This document shows, in pieces, positions 1 through 5,683 of a stretch of DNA of 8,637 bases (its first letter is position 1; each line of letters opens with the position of its first letter). The notes below the pieces were generated by a model. The model was not told the origin of the DNA and did not search any database. It worked only from the letters and a program-made list of their open reading frames with translations. Location: assembly GCA_020048295.1 (NCBI GenBank), contig JAIFMT010000225.1:1-8637 (forward strand), given 5' to 3'. A program made the position numbers and the translations under genes. This DNA is from Rhodoferax sp. Lineage in GTDB: Bacteria > Pseudomonadota > Gammaproteobacteria > Burkholderiales > Burkholderiaceae.

Positions 1-811
1 GGCCCGCCAGCACATAGACCAGCATGGTGGGCAAGCCGGCAATGATGGCCGCAGCCATGTCGACGTTGTAGTTTTTTACGCTGCTGGTGGTGTTGGCCAT
101 ATTGTTTAACCCCACGGTGATGGGTTTGCTGTCGGCACCGCTAAAGGCCACACCAAACAAAAAGTCGTTCCAGATATTGGTGAATTGCCAGATCAGTGTG
201 ACCATCAGGATCGGCGTGGACATCGGAATGACGATGCGGTAGAAGATGCGCCAGAAACCGGCGCCGTCCATACGTGCCGCGTTGACCAATTCACGCGGAA
301 TGGCGGTGTAGTAGTTTCTGAAAAACAGCGTGGTGCCAGCCATGCCGGCCAGGCAGTGCACCAGCACCAGCCCGCCAATCGAACTGGAGAGGCCCAGGTA
401 ACCCAGCACCTGGCTCATCGGCAGCAGCACCACCTGAAACGGCATGAACACGCCAAACAGGATAAAGCCAAACAGCAGGTCGCTGCCCTTGAACTTCCAC
501 ATGCTGAGCACGTAGCCGTTGATGGCACCCCAGGCAGTGGAGATCAGCACGGCGGGCACGGCCATCATCACCGAGTTCCAGAAGTAGGGTTTCAGGCCCC
601 GGCAATCGACCCCGGTGCAGGCGGTGGACCAGGCCAGCGTCCACGACTCAAAGTTCAGGCTGTTGGGCAGGCTCAGCAGGTTGCCAGAGCGAATTTGCTC
701 GGCATCCTTGAAACTGGTGGCCAGCATCACATACAGCGGAGCCAGAAACAACACGGCGGCAAGCAGCAGCACGCTATAGACCGCCAGGCGGGAGAGGGTT
801 TTGGCACTCAT
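1..811 (-). CDS. gtsC: Sugar ABC transporter permease, MalG/GtsC-like (3' end beyond window)
   Basis: Inner-membrane permease of a carbohydrate ABC importer, paired with the MalF-like permease just upstream. The 270 visible codons start MSAKTLSRLAVYSVLLLAAV, a cytoplasmic start running into a first membrane segment, followed by LYVMLATSFK, typical of MalG-type permeases. The EAA loop that docks on the ATPase is at about residues 174-197 (ELVNAARMDGAGFWRIFYRI). The start is supported by AAAGGAA about 9 bases upstream, and the gene begins 17 bases after the stop of the upstream permease gene, so the two are surely co-transcribed. Similarity to Pseudomonas GtsC (glucose uptake) is from memory of the family; substrate by context is glucose and/or mannose. 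The C-terminal end and the expected ATPase gene lie off the left edge. Confidence 0.93.
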   Translation of the reverse strand, partial: MSAKTLSRLAVYSVLLLAAVLFLAPLYVMLATSFKDAEQIRSGNLLSLPNSLNFESWTLAWSTACTGVDCRGLKPYFWNSVMMAVPAVLISTAWGAINGYVLSMWKFKGSDLLFGFILFGVFMPFQVVLLPMSQVLGYLGLSSSIGGLVLVHCLAGMAGTTLFFRNYYTAIPRELVNAARMDGAGFWRIFYRIVIPMSTPILMVTLIWQFTNIWNDFLFGVAFSGADSKPITVGLNNMANTTSSVKNYNVDMAAAIIAGLPTMLVYVLAG

Positions 812-828
812 GGCGCAGTTCCTTTGGT

Positions 829-1707
829 TTAGCGCTCGTGCGGCTTGGACCGCAGTTCGCTGTAGAGATAAGGCACCACAATGGCCGCCACCATGGCCAG
901 CATCATGGTGGCGCTGGCAGCCCCCAGACCAATTTGGCCCCGCGTGAAACTCATGGTGAACATGAAGGTGGCAGGCACGTCCGACGCATAGCCCGGCCCA
1001 CCGGCGGTGAGCGCCATCACCAGGTCAAACGCCTTGATGGACAAATGCGACAGCACCAGAATGGTCGAAAACACCACCGGGCGCAGCACCGGCAAGATGA
1101 TGCGCCAGTAAATGCGCGGCAGGCTGGCCCCGTCCATCTGCGCGGCCTTGATGATGCTGTCGTCAATGCCACGCAAGCCCGCCAAAAACAGCGCCATGGC
1201 AAAACCGGCCGACTGCCAGATGCCGGCGATCACCACGCAGTAGATGGCGGTGTCGCTTTGCACCAGCCAGTCAAAGCCAAAACTGGCCCAGCCCAGGTCG
1301 TGCATGAGTTTTTCCAGCCCCAGGCTGGGGTTCAAAATCCATTTCCAGGCGGTACCGGTGACGATGAACGACAGCGCCATCGGGTACAGATAAATGGTGC
1401 GGATCACGCCCTCAAAGCGGATTTTCTGGTCCAGAAAAATCGCCAGCACCATACCCAGCAGCATCGAGCCGCCCACGTACAAGATGCTGAAAATGCCCAG
1501 ATTTTTCAGGGCGACGTACCAGCGGTCCATTTCCCACAGGCGGGCGTATTGCTCCAGCCCGACAAATTCATCATAGTTGGGCAGCATGCGCGAGTTGGTC
1601 ACCGACAACACGCCGTTCCAGATCATCAAGCCGTAAATGAAGGCAAAACCGAGCACAAAGCCCGGTGCGATCACCAGCTTGGGTAATACGTTTTCAAAGG
1701 ATTTCAT
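829..1707 (-). CDS. gtsB: Sugar ABC transporter permease, MalF/GtsB-like
   Basis: A 292-residue inner-membrane permease, full length for the MalF/UgpA class without the extra periplasmic domain of E. coli MalF. Hydrophobic segments are seen at about residues 10-32, 70-92, 105-122, 155-177, 207-228 and 262-282, consistent with six membrane helices. The EAA loop is at about 183-206 (IIKAAQMDGASLPRIYWRI). The early motif SVTNSRMLPNYDEFVGLEQY resembles GtsB of Pseudomonas. The ATG at 1707 has a modest AAAGG upstream. The gene follows the binding-protein gene after an unusually long structured gap of 394 bases and precedes the second permease gene by 17 bases. The pair would form the transmembrane channel; expression is probably set by read-through from the binding-protein gene. 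Confidence 0.95.
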   Translation of the reverse strand: MKSFENVLPKLVIAPGFVLGFAFIYGLMIWNGVLSVTNSRMLPNYDEFVGLEQYARLWEMDRWYVALKNLGIFSILYVGGSMLLGMVLAIFLDQKIRFEGVIRTIYLYPMALSFIVTGTAWKWILNPSLGLEKLMHDLGWASFGFDWLVQSDTAIYCVVIAGIWQSAGFAMALFLAGLRGIDDSIIKAAQMDGASLPRIYWRIILPVLRPVVFSTILVLSHLSIKAFDLVMALTAGGPGYASDVPATFMFTMSFTRGQIGLGAASATMMLAMVAAIVVPYLYSELRSKPHER

Positions 1708-1735
1708 ACAACTTTCGCCTTTGAGTTAATCGTTG

Positions 1736-1751
1736 GGATCGTTGACGATCC
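1736..1751. repeat. Small perfect hairpin before the permease start
   Basis: GGATCGT (1736-1742) and ACGATCC (1745-1751) are perfect inverted repeats around a two-base centre (or a 6-bp stem with a TTGA loop). On the minus strand the neighbourhood carries CAACG three times at roughly even spacing. It sits 29 bases before the ATG of the GtsB-like gene, so it could be an operator or a hairpin near the ribosome-binding region. Its role is unknown. Confidence 0.5.
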
Positions 1752-1780
1752 GTTGAAGGGGCCACTGCGGCTCAACCCGA

Positions 1781-1882
1781 CCTAGTGAGGCGGGTATTGC
1801 GCTACGTTCGTGTCCCCCGACCGAAAGCGGAGCTTTCGGTCTCCTTCTTGACCTCACTAGGCGCAACACCCACCTCACCAGG
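1781..1882. repeat. Palindromic repeat element A (102 bases, inverted-repeat ends)
   Basis: The left end (1781-1804) and right end (1858-1882) are inverted copies with about three mismatches and one inserted base. The left end also matches a nearer perfect 10-bp partner, CCTAGTGAGG (1781-1790) against CCTCACTAGG (1852-1861). The centre holds a perfect 10-bp hairpin, GACCGAAAGC (1819-1828) and GCTTTCGGTC (1832-1841), with a GGA loop. Read on the minus strand, the core from about 1852 to 1805 matches element B: GTCAAGAAGGAG, CCGAA, then GGGGGACACGA. It has no coding content. Size and shape fit a REP/MITE-like dispersed repeat. Confidence 0.8.
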
Positions 1883-1939
1883 TCTAGACACCACAGTTGT
1901 CATTTGGAAATGAATACCGCAATGTCTAGCAGCAGCGTT

Positions 1940-2007
1940 GGGGTGCGACCCAGAGCGAAGTCAAGGAGGAGCCGAAGGCGGGGGACATGAGCGGCGGGTC
2001 GCACCCC
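1940..2007. repeat. Palindromic repeat element B (68 bases, 12-bp perfect ends)
   Basis: GGGGTGCGACCC (1940-1951) and GGGTCGCACCCC (1996-2007) form a perfect 12-bp inverted repeat around a 44-base centre. The centre carries GTCAAGGAGGAGCCGAAGGC (1960-1979), with a short GCC-GAA-GGC hairpin, then GGGGGACATGAGCG (1980-1993). It matches the core of element A read on the opposite strand, so the two are diverged copies of one repeat family in inverted orientation, but their outer stems are unrelated. In RNA this would be a strong GC-rich hairpin. Confidence 0.82.
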
Positions 2008-2043
2008 GGCCCTGCTGCGGGTTAGGGCAACGCGTGTCGCCAC

Positions 2044-2080
2044 CCCTGAACTTGAATGGCAAACCAATCCAAGATCAGGG
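2044..2080 (-). terminator. Long hairpin just after the binding-protein stop (attenuator or mRNA stabiliser)
   Basis: The arms 2044-2059 (CCCTGAACTTGAATGG) and 2064-2080 (CCAATCCAAGATCAGGG) pair imperfectly around a CAAA loop, with about 14 pairs, two mismatches and one bulge. It begins 21 bases past the stop codon of the binding-protein gene. No T-run follows in the direction of transcription, so it is not a classical intrinsic terminator. It is better read as a partial terminator or as a 3' cap protecting the upstream mRNA from exonucleases. Confidence 0.5.
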
Positions 2081-2101
2081 ACAGTTGCAACAAACCCCAG
2101 C

Positions 2102-3352
2102 TTACTTGGCAGCCGCAGCTTTGGCGATGTTCTTCACACCATCAGCCACCGACATCTTGTCGTCGTTCCAGAATTGGCTGACTGCATCCTTGATGGCCCC
2201 TGACACAGCGGGCGGTACCGCCATTTCGTGGGCAATCGACGGCACCAGACCACCCGACTTGGAGCTAGCCACGAAGTCTTTGCTGGAGAGCTTGGCGCAA
2301 TCGTCAAACTTGGCCATGTCCATGTTCAGGCGCACCGGAATGGAACCCTTGTTCAGGTTGAACACCTCCTGGAATTCGGTGCCCATGATGGCTGCTGCCA
2401 GATCGGCCTGAGCCTTTTGGGCCGCAGCATCTTTCAGCTTGAACATGGCAAACGAGTCGATATTGAAGGTAAAGGCATTGGCGGTGCCGGGGGCGGCTGC
2501 GCAGATGTAGTCTTTGCCTGGCACTTTGCCCGCCGCCGTGAACTCGCCCTTGGCCCAGTCACCCATGAACTGGAAGGCTGCCTTTTCCTGGATCACCATG
2601 GCGGTGGCCAGATTCCAGTCGCGACCGGGGGAGGCGGGGTCGGTGTAGCTCTTGACCTTGCGGAAGGCTTCCAGCGATTTGGTCATGGTCGGGCTGGTCA
2701 GCGCTTTGGGGTCAAGCTTGATCATGGCATCCTGATAAAACTTGACACCGCCAATACCCAGCACCACCGACTCGAAGGTGGTGAAGTCTTGCCAATTCTG
2801 ACCACCGTGTGCCACGGCAATCAGACCTGCTTTCTTGACCTTGTCGGCTGCTGCAAAAAACTCGTCCCAGGTTTTGGGCGCGCCAGCCACACCGGCCTTT
2901 TTCAACACCGCCGAATTGGCCCACATCCAGTTGACGCGGTGCACATTGACCGGGGCAGCCACGTACTTGCCCTTGTACTTCATCACATTGGCCACCACGC
3001 CAGGCAGCAGCGAATCCCATTTCTCGGCCGTGGCCACCGGGGTCAGGTCGGCCAGCACGCCTTCTGAAGCCCATTCCTGAATGGCCGGGCCCTTGATCTG
3101 GGCGGCAGCGGGCGGGTTGCCGGCCACCACACGGCTTTTCAGCACGGTCATGGCATTGTCGCCACCGCCGCCGGCCACTGCAAAATCCTTCCAGGTGTTG
3201 CCCTTGGCTTGCATGATTTTTTTCAGCTCGCCGACCGACTTGGCCTCGCCGCCCGAGGTCCACCAGTGCAATACTTCGACCTCACCGGCCATCGCTGCAT
3301 TACCAGCTACTACAAACGCCACGGCAGTTGCCAATTGGGAAAGCTTCAACAT
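2102..3352 (-). CDS. gtsA: Periplasmic sugar-binding protein of ABC transporter, GtsA-like (glucose/mannose type)
   Basis: A 416-residue extracellular solute-binding protein (family 1) that would capture hexose in the periplasm and deliver it to the two permeases. The chosen ATG at 3352 gives a short signal peptide (about residues 1-22, ending NAAMA before GEVEVLHWW) and has AGGAG five bases upstream; an in-frame ATG at 3430 would add 26 non-signal-like residues. Features shared with Pseudomonas GtsA: EVEVLHWWTSGGE (24-36), AVAGGGGDNAMTVLKSR (58-74), PVNVHRVNWMW (134-144), AHGGQNWQDF (181-190), MGDWAKGEF (263-271) and NKGSIPVR (334-341). C284 and C352 could form a disulfide. The aromatic residues in these motifs suit sugar stacking. 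Glucose specificity is by family; the adjacent isomerase suggests mannose too. Confidence 0.95.
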   Translation of the reverse strand: MLKLSQLATAVAFVVAGNAAMAGEVEVLHWWTSGGEAKSVGELKKIMQAKGNTWKDFAVAGGGGDNAMTVLKSRVVAGNPPAAAQIKGPAIQEWASEGVLADLTPVATAEKWDSLLPGVVANVMKYKGKYVAAPVNVHRVNWMWANSAVLKKAGVAGAPKTWDEFFAAADKVKKAGLIAVAHGGQNWQDFTTFESVVLGIGGVKFYQDAMIKLDPKALTSPTMTKSLEAFRKVKSYTDPASPGRDWNLATAMVIQEKAAFQFMGDWAKGEFTAAGKVPGKDYICAAAPGTANAFTFNIDSFAMFKLKDAAAQKAQADLAAAIMGTEFQEVFNLNKGSIPVRLNMDMAKFDDCAKLSSKDFVASSKSGGLVPSIAHEMAVPPAVSGAIKDAVSQFWNDDKMSVADGVKNIAKAAAAK

Positions 3353-3357
3353 GTGAT

Positions 3358-3362
3358 CTCCT
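3358..3362 (-). promoter_or_regulatory. Ribosome-binding site fixing the binding-protein start
   Basis: AGGAG on the minus strand lies five bases before the ATG at 3352. Together with the signal peptide that begins there, it rules out the longer in-frame start at 3430. Confidence 0.85.
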
Positions 3363-3440
3363 GGATGTTGCTGCCCCAAAAGTCGCATGGCTCGGGGCGC
3401 GGGTTGGTTCGCGCAGACACCGTGTTGCACGAATCCGCTG

Positions 3441-3470
3441 ATTGTTAATTAATTTTTAATTAATTACAAT
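3441..3470 (-). promoter_or_regulatory. AT-rich near-palindrome, candidate promoter/operator of the transporter genes
   Basis: A 30-base stretch without G or C except one of each, in an otherwise GC-rich region, 89 bases upstream of the binding-protein start. The ends ATTGT (3441-3445) and ACAAT (3466-3470) are inverted repeats. Inside are two identical palindromes TTAATTAA (3445-3452 and 3456-3463) whose starts are 11 bases apart, close to one helical turn. On the minus strand TTGTAA (3469-3464) and AACAAT (3446-3441) are spaced 17 bases, a weak sigma-70-like match. It may combine a promoter with a regulator site, letting the transporter be expressed separately from the kinase gene upstream. 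Confidence 0.5.
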
Positions 3471-3507
3471 GGGGACTAACCCCTATAGCCGCGATTGAGT
3501 GAGTGAT

Positions 3508-4500
3508 TCAAGCCACCAACGCCAGCGCACCCAAATCACCCGCCTGGAGGCCCAGCCCAGCGCTGACCAGCTCACAGCCCTCGGTCAGCGGTGGCAATTT
3601 GCCGCGCACTGCCGCCTGCAGGCGTGGTAGCAGGTAATCGCGGTGATGCCAATAGACGCTGCCGCCAATGCAGATACGCGACAGGTCGAGCGTGGCAATC
3701 AGGTTGTAGAGCATTCGGCCCATCACCTGACATACATCATCAATCAAGGTTTCAGCCCTTGTATCGCCTGCGTAGGCTGCTTCAAAGAGTGAAGCAGGGT
3801 CGGGGTAGCCAGCGGAGGCAAAGCGGCGCGCCAGCGCGTTGCCGGCAATCAGCGCCTCCACATCGCCGACATTGCCGCAGCCGCACAGTGCGTCGGTGTT
3901 GTCGCTGACAAAAGTGTGCCCGGCGTGCCCGGCATTGCCGTTCTTGCCGCGCAGCACATGCCCATCGACACACAGGCCAGTGCCAATGCCGGTGCTCCAG
4001 GTGACATAAGCGCAGTTGGCCATCGGCACGCCATCCAATTGCAGCGCACCCCAGCGGCGCTCCGCCTCCAGCGCGCCAATGCCGTCGTTTTCGACCCGCA
4101 CATGGGCAAAACGCGCGCGCAACGGGGCTTCCAGCAAAGCGGTTTTCCAGTCATTGGGCAAGCCGCGCGCTGGGCCTGCCTGGCCGCCGCAAATGTTGGG
4201 GGCGGCCAATTCGACTTGCCCCTGATTCAGCACAAACGGCCCGCACGAGGCCACACCGACCCGGGCGATGGCGCTGATCGGCAACCCGGCGGCGGCACAG
4301 CTTTGGCCAATCAGCCGGATGATCTGCTGCGCCAGTGCGTCGTTGCTGCCCACCACGGCGGTGGGCTCGGCCACCTTGCCACGCACGCCTTGCGGGTCCA
4401 CCACATAGACAGCCACTTTGGTGCCGCCTATATCAACGCAGGCTACCGGTGGCGCGCCCGCAGGCAGCGCAAAGCCCTCCGTCATCACATTAGTATTCAT
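3508..4500 (-). CDS. ROK-family sugar kinase
   Basis: A 330-residue cytoplasmic kinase expected to phosphorylate the imported hexose at the expense of ATP. The phosphate-binding motif is VDIGGTKVAVYVVD (22-35), the catalytic Asp is probably D139 in VENDGIGALEAE, and the second glycine-rich motif is WSTGIGTG (168-175). The ROK zinc signature is present but altered: GHAGH (191-195) has His where glucokinases have Glu (GExGH), and CGCGNVGDVE (206-215) has Asp213 in place of the third Cys. The His form is also found in NanK-type ManNAc kinases, as recalled. The start ATG at 4500 has AGGA eight bases upstream; an in-frame ATG five codons further on is possible. It lies 33 bases after the isomerase gene and 155 bases before the binding-protein gene. 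Substrate (glucose, mannose, or another sugar) is not settled by sequence. Confidence 0.9.
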   Translation of the reverse strand: MNTNVMTEGFALPAGAPPVACVDIGGTKVAVYVVDPQGVRGKVAEPTAVVGSNDALAQQIIRLIGQSCAAAGLPISAIARVGVASCGPFVLNQGQVELAAPNICGGQAGPARGLPNDWKTALLEAPLRARFAHVRVENDGIGALEAERRWGALQLDGVPMANCAYVTWSTGIGTGLCVDGHVLRGKNGNAGHAGHTFVSDNTDALCGCGNVGDVEALIAGNALARRFASAGYPDPASLFEAAYAGDTRAETLIDDVCQVMGRMLYNLIATLDLSRICIGGSVYWHHRDYLLPRLQAAVRGKLPPLTEGCELVSAGLGLQAGDLGALALVA

Positions 4501-4533
4501 GAAAGGTTTCCTGCAATGTCCATCTGAAAATGA

Positions 4534-4902
4534 TCACACACGACCGTAATCATCGCTCAAACGGATGATGTCATCTTCGCTCAATCGCTCGCCAAACTGG
4601 ACCTCGACAATTTCAACCAGTTGCTCAGCACTTCGGTTGGCGATGCGGTGCACTTGCCCCAGCGCAATATCGCAGTGTTGCCCCACCTGCAAATCAAACG
4701 TCTGTGTATCCAGTGTGACACGCGCTGTGCCTTGCACCACCACCCAGTGTTCGCTGCGATAGCGGTGCTTTTGCAAGCTGAGTTGCTGGCCGGGCAGCAC
4801 GCCGATGCGTTTGATTTTGGAACCCGGCACTTCGGACAGGGTCTCGAACCAGCCCCACGGACGCAGGGTTCTGTGGATGGTTTCGGTGCGGATTTGCGTC
4901 AT
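4534..4902 (-). CDS. Stand-alone type II phosphomannose isomerase-like cupin
   Basis: A 122-residue single-domain cupin like the C-terminal mannose-6-phosphate isomerase domain of bifunctional ManC/AlgA, but without the nucleotidyltransferase domain. It would interconvert mannose-6-phosphate and fructose-6-phosphate. Family features: RPWGWFETL (14-22), KIKRIGVLPGQQLSLQKH (29-46), RSEHWVVVQGTA (49-60). Likely metal ligands are Q44, H46, E51 and H85. The ATG at 4902 is chosen because homology begins there; the in-frame extension to 5052 only reads the end of trxC in another frame. There is no strong ribosome site, only AGGA about 17 bases upstream, so translation is probably coupled to trxC. 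Neighbouring kinase and transporter genes support a role in mannose use. Other sugar-phosphate cupins remain possible. Confidence 0.87.
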   Translation of the reverse strand: MTQIRTETIHRTLRPWGWFETLSEVPGSKIKRIGVLPGQQLSLQKHRYRSEHWVVVQGTARVTLDTQTFDLQVGQHCDIALGQVHRIANRSAEQLVEIVEVQFGERLSEDDIIRLSDDYGRV

Positions 4903-4912
4903 GGGCGTGCGG

Positions 4913-5404
4913 TCAAAGTGATCCTGCCATCCTGGCCCAACTGAGCCAAACGGCTTGCCGCAGTGGCGCTGCGGTGCGCGGACAGCACCAGCGCACGATG
5001 TCGTTGGCTCCCAGCGCACCTGCGCGGCGGGCGATTTCCTTGCCGTCAGCAAACAGCACCAGCGTTGGAATGCTGCGAATGTTGTAGCGCGCCCCGAGAC
5101 TCTGCGCCTCTTCGGTGTCTAGTTTGGCCACCCGCACCTGCGGTTCGAGCTGCGCGGCGGCCTGCTCGTAGGCGGGAGCCATCTGGCGGCACGGACCGCA
5201 CCAGGGGGCCCAGAAATCAACCAGCACCGGAATCTGGCTGCGGCCAATGTGTTTGTCAAACGACACCTCGTCAAGCGCCGTGGAGTGCGCCACAAACAGC
5301 GGCTTATGGCAACTGCCGCAATCGGGGGCCTTGACCAGATCGGCCTGAGCAACGCGGTTGGTGGTGTGGCAGTGGGGGCAAACAATGTGCAATGAATCAG
5401 TCAT
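4913..5404 (-). CDS. trxC: Thioredoxin 2 (TrxC) with N-terminal zinc ribbon; C-terminus probably frameshifted
   Basis: Cytoplasmic disulfide reductase. The N-terminal zinc ribbon has two CxxC pairs, C9/C12 and C29/C32, as in E. coli TrxC. The thioredoxin domain carries DFWAPWCGPC (63-72) with active cysteines C69 and C72, and the cis-proline P113 in RSIPTLVLF. The fold follows the family to about W139, where E. coli TrxC (139 residues) is nearly finished. After that the protein reads CCPRTAAPLRQAVWLSWARM and beyond, about 24 residues unlike a thioredoxin end. One extra base near 4988 would give WVLSAHRS and a stop whose TGA overlaps the ATG of the next gene. The catalytic domain is intact, so the protein may still work. 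The start at 5404 has AAAGG about 10 bases upstream. Confidence 0.92.
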   Translation of the reverse strand: MTDSLHIVCPHCHTTNRVAQADLVKAPDCGSCHKPLFVAHSTALDEVSFDKHIGRSQIPVLVDFWAPWCGPCRQMAPAYEQAAAQLEPQVRVAKLDTEEAQSLGARYNIRSIPTLVLFADGKEIARRAGALGANDIVRWCCPRTAAPLRQAVWLSWARMAGSL

Positions 5405-5473
5405 GACTAAAAAACCTTTCTGGCCTGCAAGATAGCGACGGTCAACACTTTATCAAGCGCGCGCAACACCAAA

Positions 5474-5668
5474 TCACAGCAGTTTTGAAATTCCTGCGGC
5501 CACCAGGCTCAGCAGGACGGTGGTGGTCAGCGGGATGAATATCTCGCGGCCAAAGATTTTGAAACGGATATCACCAGGTAAACGGCCAAAACCCAGCTTT
5601 TGCAGCCACGGGGTCAAGCCATTGATCAAGATCAGGGCAAGCAAAACAACAATCAGCCAGCGGATCAT
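5474..5668 (-). CDS. DUF2905 family small membrane protein
   Basis: A 64-residue protein with two membrane helices, about residues 3-17 and 46-62. They are joined by the DUF2905 signature, LTPWLQKLGFGRLPGDIRF (18-36), followed by IFGREIFIP. Length matches the family. Function is unknown. It starts 15 bases after the methyltransferase stop and is 69 bases before trxC on the same strand, so it is probably co-transcribed with the methyltransferase gene. Confidence 0.9.
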   Translation of the reverse strand: MIRWLIVVLLALILINGLTPWLQKLGFGRLPGDIRFKIFGREIFIPLTTTVLLSLVAAGISKLL

Positions 5669-5683
5669 GGTGTGGCCACCCGG

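Larger units (their letters stand above)
1708..2101. other. Structured 394-base intergenic region between binding-protein and permease genes
   Basis: No credible gene is seen here. Reading in the direction of transcription (right to left) it contains a hairpin at 2080-2044 directly after the binding-protein stop, palindromic element B (2007-1940), palindromic element A (1882-1781), and a small hairpin (1751-1736) before the permease start. In an operon the gap would be transcribed, so the RNA would be strongly folded. Such spacers between binding-protein and permease genes are known to give uneven expression, as with the malE-malF REP of E. coli; that this one does so is inference. Confidence 0.75.

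Noticed and set aside
185..832. Open frame of 215 codons on the plus strand opposite the GtsC-like permease
   Set aside because: Antisense shadow, compositionally odd, and it ends where the permease begins only by chance.
838..1686. Open frame of 282 codons on the plus strand opposite the GtsB-like permease
   Set aside because: His/Gln/Arg-rich shadow of the permease gene with no family resemblance.
1781..2007. CRISPR array or tRNA-like element
   Set aside because: Only two inverted, unequal copies without regular spacers, and no cloverleaf with CCA end or T-loop sequence.
1938..2411. Possible plus-strand gene starting inside repeat element B
   Set aside because: It runs antisense into the binding-protein gene and its first part is pure repeat sequence.
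2228..3067. Open frame of 279 codons on the plus strand opposite the binding-protein gene
   Set aside because: The opposite strand encodes a clear full-length GtsA-like protein; this frame has no recognisable motif.
3353..3430. Longer start for the binding protein
   Set aside because: It would put 26 hydrophilic residues before the signal peptide. The ATG at 3352 has AGGAG at the right distance.
4903..5052. Longer start for the isomerase cupin
   Set aside because: These codons only read the end of trxC in another frame; family homology begins at MTQIRTE, 4902.
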